Source of the DNA: JBBRHF01 sp038223055
Lineage (GTDB): Bacteria > Actinomycetota > Actinomycetes > JACCUZ01
Length of the DNA: 20,848 nt
Assembly: GCA_038223055.1 (NCBI GenBank)
Contig: JBBRHF010000065.1
Coordinates: 1-20,848 of the forward strand
Direction: 5' to 3'
Positions 15,404-20,848 of the stretch are shown here, one piece after another. A program made the translations under genes and the position numbers. The notes beneath the pieces were generated by a model. It saw only the letters and a program-made list of their open reading frames with translations. It was not told the DNA's origin and made no database searches. Numbering within the stretch: the stretch's first letter is position 1; each line of letters begins with the position of its first letter.

Positions 15404-15825
15404 TCATGTGGCTGACCGATGTTCGTGTTTTCTGCTCGGTCGTCGTCGGTGTGCGGTTGCCGGTTGCGGTGAGCGTCATCTGCGACCGGCAACGGCCGAC
15501 GGTGAAGCGCGTGGCCAACCAGTCACGCGCGCCTGCCGGTGCGCCGATGCCGGGGTCCGCCCTGAGGTGGCGGTCCGGCCTCGCGAGGGACGCTCCCGAC
15601 TGCCCCTGCCCGACAATGGCGCTATCCCCGACCATCACCCGATGGGCCGCCAACCCGGCGACCCAGCCGACATCCGCCTGAGCGTCCCTTGCGAGCACGC
15701 CAGAAATTGACCAGCACTGATGGCGGGCGCACATAGGCTCGGCCCCCAGTTTCTCGCGCCAACGAGGACAGGAGGGAACCCATGCGTGCGCTCAGGATAG
15801 CGCCACCGGTGCAGCTGGAAACAGG
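15404..15825. other. Intergenic debris, no supported gene
   Basis: Long open frames on both strands here (such as minus 14652-15734, 360 codons) cross unrelated debris and show no domain. A well-formed plus-strand site, AGGAGGG 6 nt before an ATG at 15782 (MRALRIAPPVQLE), may be the orphan beginning of a lost gene, since the frame then runs into antisense reductase sequence. Confidence 0.4.
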
Positions 15826-16090
15826 GCCTCGTCCGCGCCAGGCAGCGCCAGAATCCTCGGTCGCGCGCCGGTGGCAAGCAGCAGCCGCTCGTAGGGACGC
15901 GTGGATCCATCGGCAAGGACGGCCTCGCGGCGCTCCAGGTCGACGTCCACTACGGTGACTCACGCGGCGTGTTCGATGTCCGCCGCAGCCAGGGGACCTC
16001 GGGCACCAAGAGTGTCGGAGCCGGGCCGTCGCGAAGGCCAGGCCAGCCTTGGACAGTGGTGGCCGGTCGTACGGCTGGTCGGTCGCCACA
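15826..16090 (-). pseudogene. FAD-dependent ferredoxin-reductase-like fragment
   Basis: The minus strand shows PYDRPPLSKAGLAF (16071 downwards). After a frameshift near 15990 and an in-frame TGA at 15962-15960, it continues with VTVVDVDLERREAVLADGST, RPYERLLLATGARPRILALP and GADEA. These are the P-Y-D-R-P-P-L-S-K and L-L-L-A-T-G-A-R-P motifs of pyridine-nucleotide-disulphide reductases of the ferredoxin/rhodocoxin reductase type. The N-terminal dinucleotide fold and everything after residue about 115 are missing. It lies just downstream of GH65 gene 2 and is dead. Confidence 0.78.
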
Positions 16091-16129
16091 CGTCGTCGTA
16101 CGGCGACCTGCGGCCGCGAGGGCAGGGGG

Positions 16130-18832
16130 TCAGCCGGCTCCAACCGCGAGTTCCCCGACGACCAGCGGATGCTGGGCCGTGGTGTCCCCGCGGGCGACCA
16201 GGCGCACGTATCGGATCGTCTGGCCCGAGCCGGTTATCTCGTCCCGCAGGGTAGGAGCGGTAACCGAGGCCAGCGCGGTCCAGGTCACTCCGTCGGCGGA
16301 CACCGCGACGTCCTCGCCGGCGCTCTGTGTCGGACCCGTCACCGCCTTGCCCGTCGGGTCGGCCGAGGCGATGGCCAGGACGGGCGGCCGGGTCACGGTG
16401 ATGTCGCGAAGCGCGATCGTCCGGCGGAGATCCACGGTGAGTGCCGTGCCCGGCATTTCGGCCAGCCAGGTGGTGGTGTCGGTGCCGTCCACCGCCGAGT
16501 CGGGCGGCTCGGCGGTGGCTGGGCTGGCGGTCGCCGGGTGGCACCGGGCCACGTCGGTGGTCGGGACCTGGTCCGGGCGCCGGGTCGCCAGCGTCAGCGA
16601 CTTCCCCAGTTTGAGAGTGTGCTTCCCGGAGCGCGAGGTCACCTGCATGGCTGCACCGGCGGTCAGGGTCACGGTGGTGTGGGAGCGCTGGACGGCCACG
16701 CGCAGCGTGTGGCCCTGCCAGTGCAACGCGGAGATCGTCACGCCGGTCAGCTGTGGCGGCAGGCTGGGGTCGAGAGTCACCGTGTGCGCGCGCCACCGGA
16801 ACCCGGTGTAGCCGTAGATGAACTCCTGCAGGAAGCCGCCCGCTCCTGTGGTGAACGTGAACGCGCCCCCGGTGCGTGCCTCGGAGAACTGGTCGAACGG
16901 CGGTCGCATGAACGGATCGGCACTACGCCTGGTGAACGAGAACGCTGCGCACCCCGGCGTACCCAGCTTGGACGTCACGATGGAATGGATGGCATCGGTC
17001 ATCGACGGCCCGTTCGGGTCCGTGCGGGGGACGTAGTAATTGAGGTCCCGGGCCGTCTGTGCCGCGGACTGCCCTTTCTCCCACGGGTAGGACAACAGCG
17101 TGACGTCGGCCTGCTTGACCGTGATGCCGGGGTAACCCGCGTACTCCGGATGGATCCCCTGCGTCGCGTCGAACGGGAGCCGCAGATGATCCGCGACCTG
17201 CCGCCACGCCGGCTTCGCTCTGCGGCCAACGAGGGCCGCCACCGAACCGGCGATCCGCAGGGCGTCGCGTGCGGCCAGGTTGGTGTAGATGCTGTCGTTG
17301 ATGTGCTCGGCGTACTCGTCCGGGGGGATCACGTCGTTGATGCTCCACGAGCCGTCCGCGTTCGCGGTGCTGCGGCTGACCCAGAAGTCGGCGATGCCGG
17401 AGACCACTGGCCATGCCTTCTGCGCCAGCCAGGTCTTGTCTCGGGTCGCCAGCCAGTACTGCCAGAACGCCAGTGCGATGTCGGAGTTGACGTGGACTTC
17501 CAGCTGGCCGGTGAGGCAGCAGCTCGGCGTCTCCTCCTGCCCAGACAGTGCGCTCTCCCACGGATAGCGGGCGCCGCGGAACCCGGTCTTCACCGCGTTG
17601 GCCCGGGCGGCGGCGAGCCGGTCGACCCGGTACTGCAGCATCGCCTTGGCGAGGGCGGGCTGGGTCGCCAGCATCGACGGGTACATCCAGGTCTCGCTGT
17701 CCCAGAAGACGTGGCCGTTGTAGCCGTCGCTGGACAGTCCGCCGGGCGAGGGCGCCCAGGGGACGTCCGACCGGATGCTGGCCAGCAGCCAGAAGTACGA
17801 CGCGCGCACCTGCCGCTGGAGCCGGGCGTCGCCGGAGACCGCGATGTCGGAGGCCCACAACCGGCGCCAGGCCAGGTCCGAGCCGACCCGGGCCTTGCTG
17901 TAGCCCAGGGCCGCCTCGTGGCGGGCGGCCTTCAGGGCGCGTCCGTGCGCCGACCCGGTCGCGCCTACGTCGGTCGACACCGCGACCCCGACCGACTTCG
18001 TCACGTCGTAGGTCTTGTCTGTGTGGACCTTGATCCGCAGCCGCTGCGCCACGCTCTGCACGTCAGCCTGTGGAACTGCCTGTGGTGTCCCCGATGGGCC
18101 GCGCAGCACCGAGGCGACCGTGCCGTGCACACCGAGACCCTGTGTCGACAGGTTGACCCATTGGGTGCCGCCGGCGTGGCCGGTGCCGGCCGGGTTGGTG
18201 AGCTCGGATGCGGTGCTGTCCAGCAGGTCGGTGACGGTCACGGTGCCGGAGAACTGAGGTACGAACCGCAGGCGCACCAGGGCGGCGTGTTTGCGGGCGC
18301 GGTCCGGCGTCACGTCGTAGCGCAGCCGTGAGGTGCGGCCGGCGGTCGAGGTCCAGCGCAACGTCGTCGTCAGCGTGCCGGTGCGCAGGTTGAGACTCTG
18401 CCGGTAGCCGTGGACGGTCCCACTGGCGAGGGAGTAGGACCCGCTCCCGTCGTTGTAACGCAGCGTCGACCAGGCCGGCAGGGCCGCTCGGCGCTCGATC
18501 GTGCCGGTGTCGGGGGCCGTGATCCGCGCGTAGAAGCCCTGGACCTCGGACTGGGTCGCCAGCGGTTTGGTGCTGCCCGGGAGCGTGACCAGGGTGAAGC
18601 CCTGACCGTCGGCGGGCTGGCGTCCAGCGAGGTAGCCGTTGCCGACGAACGCCGGGGCGAACCCGGGCCCGCCGGGCTGTCTGGTGGTGAGGACGAACCC
18701 GGGTCCGCTGCCGGGCTTGTTCGCCGCCCCGCTGCTCGCACCGTTCGCGGTGGCTGTGGTGGCACCGTTCAGCAGACCGGCGACCAGGGCCGCGACCGGC
18801 ACTGCAACAAGGACCGAACCGGGACGCATCAT
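16130..18832 (-). CDS. Secreted GH65 glycoside hydrolase with discoidin-like C-terminal domain (2)
   Basis: The product is 900 residues. The ATG at 18832 follows GAGGAGG by 7 nt. A signal peptide (VLVAVPVAALVAGLLNGATT) precedes a linker. The GH65 core shows FVGNGYLAGRQ, GHVFWDSETWMYPSM (E380), the catalytic-acid motif PPDEYAEHIND (E506; Pro replaces the usual Gly before PDEY) and TVKQADVTLLSYPWE. The phosphate-binding H-x-S-S region is instead PRTDPNGPSMTDAIHS, again pointing to hydrolysis rather than phosphorolysis. C-terminal residues from about 745 (DVARCHPATASPATAEPPDS, TTTWLAEMPGTALTVDLR, RYVRLVARGD) form an F5/8-type C domain. It is a divergent paralogue of the gene at 3221-6010 with the same domain order. 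It sits between two direct repeats; substrate is unknown. Confidence 0.9.
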   Translation of the reverse strand: MMRPGSVLVAVPVAALVAGLLNGATTATANGASSGAANKPGSGPGFVLTTRQPGGPGFAPAFVGNGYLAGRQPADGQGFTLVTLPGSTKPLATQSEVQGFYARITAPDTGTIERRAALPAWSTLRYNDGSGSYSLASGTVHGYRQSLNLRTGTLTTTLRWTSTAGRTSRLRYDVTPDRARKHAALVRLRFVPQFSGTVTVTDLLDSTASELTNPAGTGHAGGTQWVNLSTQGLGVHGTVASVLRGPSGTPQAVPQADVQSVAQRLRIKVHTDKTYDVTKSVGVAVSTDVGATGSAHGRALKAARHEAALGYSKARVGSDLAWRRLWASDIAVSGDARLQRQVRASYFWLLASIRSDVPWAPSPGGLSSDGYNGHVFWDSETWMYPSMLATQPALAKAMLQYRVDRLAAARANAVKTGFRGARYPWESALSGQEETPSCCLTGQLEVHVNSDIALAFWQYWLATRDKTWLAQKAWPVVSGIADFWVSRSTANADGSWSINDVIPPDEYAEHINDSIYTNLAARDALRIAGSVAALVGRRAKPAWRQVADHLRLPFDATQGIHPEYAGYPGITVKQADVTLLSYPWEKGQSAAQTARDLNYYVPRTDPNGPSMTDAIHSIVTSKLGTPGCAAFSFTRRSADPFMRPPFDQFSEARTGGAFTFTTGAGGFLQEFIYGYTGFRWRAHTVTLDPSLPPQLTGVTISALHWQGHTLRVAVQRSHTTVTLTAGAAMQVTSRSGKHTLKLGKSLTLATRRPDQVPTTDVARCHPATASPATAEPPDSAVDGTDTTTWLAEMPGTALTVDLRRTIALRDITVTRPPVLAIASADPTGKAVTGPTQSAGEDVAVSADGVTWTALASVTAPTLRDEITGSGQTIRYVRLVARGDTTAQHPLVVGELAVGAG

Positions 18833-18844
18833 GGCGCCGCCTCC

Positions 18845-19156
18845 TCAAGTGACCGCTCCGGCGGCAGCCTGCACCCGGGATGCAGGCCCAGAAGCTCTGT
18901 TCGACTTGCCGTTCGGAGCCGTCTCCCTCCGGCTCTGCCCAGACCTGCGGTGGCCGAAACCACCCCATTTCGGCCACCCGTCACCAGGCGCCGCCTCGCC
19001 CCTGGCCTGGCGGTCAAACACCGCGGTGACCTCCTCCAATGGCAGGCCCTTCGTCTCGGGCAGGTACTTGGCGACGAACCCGATCGCGATGACCGCGAGC
19101 ACGGCGAACCACTGCCGCGTGTTGACCGCCACGTTGGATGAGGACGTCGACGTCAC
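18845..19156 (-). pseudogene. MFS sugar-transporter C-terminal fragment
   Basis: Within a 103-codon frame, WFAVLAVIAIGFVAKYLPET followed by KGLPLEEVTAVFDRQA (about 19120-18994) is the last membrane helix and the P-E-T-K-G-x-x-L-E-E signature of sugar-porter-type MFS permeases. The upstream codons (MTSTSSSNVAVNT) and the tail are unrelated. The remaining helices are missing. It lies just upstream of GH65 gene 2, reading in the same direction, so a sugar-uptake gene may once have preceded the hydrolase. Confidence 0.75.
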
Positions 19157-19483
19157 TGTCCGTCACGGGCCGAACCCTGCCCGAGCACCCGCAGCAGACC
19201 GGGATGGGGGAACTGGTGTTGCAGCCTGCCGCCCCCGCGACCGAGCGCAACCCGTTGCCTGCCCACAAGTTCCGTCCGGCACGCGCCGTCACCGTGACGA
19301 CCACCACCTCACCGGCCCGACGCGCTGAGCAGCGCCGATGGTCGCGGACACGGATGCTCGTCACGGTCGTGACGCCCCCGAAGAAGATCAACTGGTCGAT
19401 GGGCGTGACACGTCATCCGCACCCAAGATGACGCCAGCAGGCCCGCCCCTCGTCAACCAGCGTGACGCTCAACTCAGGGCGGG
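19157..19483. other. Intergenic stretch with a short inverted repeat
   Basis: No gene was recognised. CGTCATC (19411-19417) and GATGACG (19428-19434) form a 7-bp inverted repeat with a 10-nt spacer, 50 bp left of repeat copy 2. Its role is unknown. Confidence 0.4.
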
Positions 19484-19541
19484 CAGCCCGCGCTCGCTAT
19501 GGTGATGTTGTTCGGGGGATGAGGCCACCGAGAGGTCTGCA

Positions 19542-19741
19542 GTGCAGCTCACCATTGATTCCACCGAACCCTTGGGGAGGTCCTCGCGGTGATCGGCGCC
19601 TTGTACGGCGTGGCGAACGGTCACGACGTGCGCTACCGGGGACGAGTGCCGGGCGACGTCATCGCCGCCTACGTCGCGGCCAGCGCCCCCGGCGAGAGCA
19701 CAGGGACTGCTACGCCGAGGAGAGCGGCGACGCCCCTATGA
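19542..19741 (+). pseudogene. Lsr2-like gene remnant with internal deletion (copy 2)
   Basis: The GTG at 19542 begins MQLTIDSTEPLG, but an indel right after brings a stop. The sequence then jumps from the codons for GALYGV to ANGHDVRYRGRVPGDVIAAY, VAASAPGE, losing the linker and the start of the DNA-binding domain. The final stop seen in copy 1 is mutated and the frame runs on to TGA at 19739. It is certainly non-functional. Confidence 0.75.
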
Positions 19742-19895
19742 CAACCGCCGGACACTCTTGTGCCCGAGCACGGCCTCACGCTGCTCGTGTCAAACCTGCA
19801 CACCTCGACGCTAAGGCCCGCGGCCGACTCAGACGCCGCAAGGACACTGCGTCCCCGTCCTGCGGGCGCTGCTCCGATCCGCCAGCTTCGGATGA
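19742..19895 (+). pseudogene. Decayed small ORF (copy 2)
   Basis: This is the counterpart of 14519-14719. Pieces such as KPAHLDAKARGRLRRRKDT are readable but frames shift several times. It ends at the ATGA overlap with the next small ORF. No family was recognised. Confidence 0.4.
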
Positions 19896-20014
19896 TCACG
19901 ACCTGGCTCACCACGGGCCAGGCCCCCGCTGACGTCCAGAACCGGCAGCGGCGACCCGGCAACCCGGCGAGCGCAGCGCTAGCCGCCGCAGACCCCTTGA
20001 TCGCCAAGCGGTGA
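19892..20014 (+). CDS. Small 40-residue ORF in repeat copy 2, unknown function
   Basis: The ATG overlaps the preceding stop (ATGA). The product begins MITTWLTTGQAPADVQNRQR and ends AALAAADPLIAKR before TGA. Copy 1 has the same start (MITTWITGSQAPADVQNRHR), but its octamer expansion changes the frame and it runs to about 53 codons. Conservation of the start and coupling suggests a real gene in the ancestral unit; whether either copy is expressed is doubtful. Confidence 0.3.
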   Translation: MITTWLTTGQAPADVQNRQRRPGNPASAALAAADPLIAKR

Positions 20015-20065
20015 ACGCTCCCGCGTGGTCAGGTGAACCAGTCGGGCGGTCAGCGACTCTCAGAG

Positions 20066-20093
20066 TTGACCTCACATGCGCGGTCGATAGCGT
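20066..20093 (+). promoter_or_regulatory. Housekeeping-type promoter in repeat copy 2
   Basis: TTGACC (20066-20071), 16 nt, TAGCGT (20088-20093), identical to copy 1 including the spacer. It points rightward into sequence with no recognised gene. Confidence 0.65.
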
Positions 20094-20137
20094 CGATCGT
20101 CCAGGTTTGCGGGGAACCCTCAGCCCAAGATGGCTGG

Positions 20138-20697
20138 GCTCAGTATCCGAGTTTCTCGTTCACTTCTCGTGACCTCACAGGATTCGATCGTCAGCCGATT
20201 CGCCTCGTGATCGACACTGAAACTCGCGGGGCCAACGGGTGAGAGCGCCGCTCGGGCGAGGGTCTCGACAAGCCCGTGGCCGGCATCCAGACGAGCCGTA
20301 CCATCGGGATCGCGTCAAGACGTCCTTCCGCGAGCAGGAACCACAGCGGTCCTGCGGTGAGTGGTCCGTCAACATCCGACGGCTTGGCACCGCGCGGCCG
20401 CCGCCTCAGACGACCAACGCAGACTCGACCCACGGAGGACGGCAGCCTCCTTGTTCACAACCGACTCCGCGCTGCCCGAGGTGACCGCGGCCGTGGGTGG
20501 CACGGCGCAAACGACAAAGGGCATCTGGATGATCTTGCGCCCATACCGAGAATCCGTTCGTGGTGCCTGTGAAGAAGCATCGTTGAACTGCCGATGAACT
20601 GAAATGCCCCTCACACCGACAACGAGAACCCGCGGGTTGGCGCGGCGCGGATGACACAGCCAGAGCGAGGCCCGCGATGCTCACTGACACATCCAGA
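20138..20697. other. Right-hand intergenic region, no supported gene
   Basis: Overlapping open frames exist on both strands (for example minus 20191-20433 and plus 20239-20597), but none shows a domain I recognise or a convincing start. I saw no RNA gene. Confidence 0.4.
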
Positions 20698-20747
20698 TGG
20701 TCCCATCCTCGTGGCAACGACGTGGTCCCATCACGGTGGCAAGCGAC
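20698..20747. repeat. Two tandem 25-bp repeats, possible insertion-sequence end
   Basis: TGGTCCCATCCTCGTGGCAA (from 20698) and TGGTCCCATCACGGTGGCAA (from 20723), each followed by C/GCGAC, are tandem near-copies with 25-bp spacing. Closely spaced repeats of this kind occur at the ends of IS21-like elements; the attribution is tentative because no transposase is in view. Confidence 0.4.
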
Positions 20748-20848
20748 AGGAACCTGTCTGCCGGACGCGGACCGGTTGTTCGGGTCGGACCTCGAAGTTC
20801 GACGACCCCCTACAACGTCGGGCACATGCCAATGGCCATGTTCACCTC

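Larger units (their letters stand above)
19484..20137 (+). repeat. Direct repeat copy 2: Lsr2-like unit with outward promoter
   Basis: It has the same orientation and landmarks as 14127-14980. It lacks about 176 bp inside the Lsr2-like region and the octamer expansion. Both copies end at CAGCCCAAGATGGCTGG, after which the sequences differ. Confidence 0.85.

Noticed and set aside
14652..15734. A 360-codon open frame on the minus strand
   Set aside because: It runs across the repeat unit, the IS1634-type fragment in another frame and debris; composition is Arg/Pro/Ser-rich with no domain.
15782..15830. AGGAGGG plus ATG (MRALRIAPP) as a new gene start
   Set aside because: After about ten codons the frame is antisense reductase sequence; at most it is the orphan 5' end of a lost gene.
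16049..18331. A 760-codon open frame on the plus strand
   Set aside because: It is antisense to GH65 gene 2, has Gly/Arg-rich content without any domain, and is an artefact of high GC.
20175..20600. Several overlapping ORFs of 70-100 codons on both strands
   Set aside because: None resembles a family I know, none has a good start context, and the frames mutually overlap.

Overview
The window is high-GC DNA, most likely from an actinomycete. Signs of this are the G/C-rich third codon positions, Lsr2-type nucleoid-protein remnants, a NarL/LuxR two-component cluster of actinobacterial style, and apparent leaderless GTG starts. It is an accessory, rearranged region: intact genes alternate with fragments of transposases and metabolic genes.

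Layout. (1) 1-1427, minus strand: a DUF1883-TIR gene overlaps by 4 bp a gene whose product resembles abortive-infection (Abi_C/HEPN) proteins and runs off the left edge. Together they look like a phage-defence operon. (2) 1467-2572: the C-terminal quarter of an N-methylhydantoinase B gene, abutted by an intact VapBC toxin-antitoxin pair. (3) 2573-3220: a CAGCAT hexamer repeat, an ISKra4-type transposase scrap and hairpins. (4) 3221-6010, minus: a secreted GH65 glycoside hydrolase with a C-terminal discoidin-like domain. (5) 6232-8612: an IS1595-type transposase fragment, a decayed secreted PD40 beta-propeller gene (minus) and its divergent intact paralogue (plus). (6) 8714-13688: a signalling cluster made of a membrane histidine kinase (frameshifted, with a degenerate ATPase domain), a divergent TRAP-type solute-binding lipoprotein (frameshifted), a stand-alone receiver, and a truncated kinase membrane domain in frame with a LuxR-type response regulator. 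(7) 14127-20137: two direct-repeat copies of a decayed unit (Lsr2-like gene, two small ORFs, outward promoter) flank about 4.5 kb. That segment holds an IS1634-type fragment, a ferredoxin-reductase fragment, a second secreted GH65 hydrolase and a sugar-transporter fragment. (8) 20138-20848: no recognisable gene; paired short repeats lie near the right edge.

The most interesting signal is a shared promoter architecture at five genes of sections 5 and 6: both PD40 genes, the kinase, the binding protein and the stand-alone receiver. Each has GGG-N4-CCC, usually followed by N-GATG, and a TAGCGT-like -10 hexamer starting 26-27 nt after the last C. At two genes the GTG start lies exactly 38 nt after that C, as expected for leaderless mRNAs. 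This suggests one regulon joining extracytoplasmic proteins to a two-component system whose kinases have visibly decayed catalytic parts. All family assignments are by eye from translated sequence; no database search was run.
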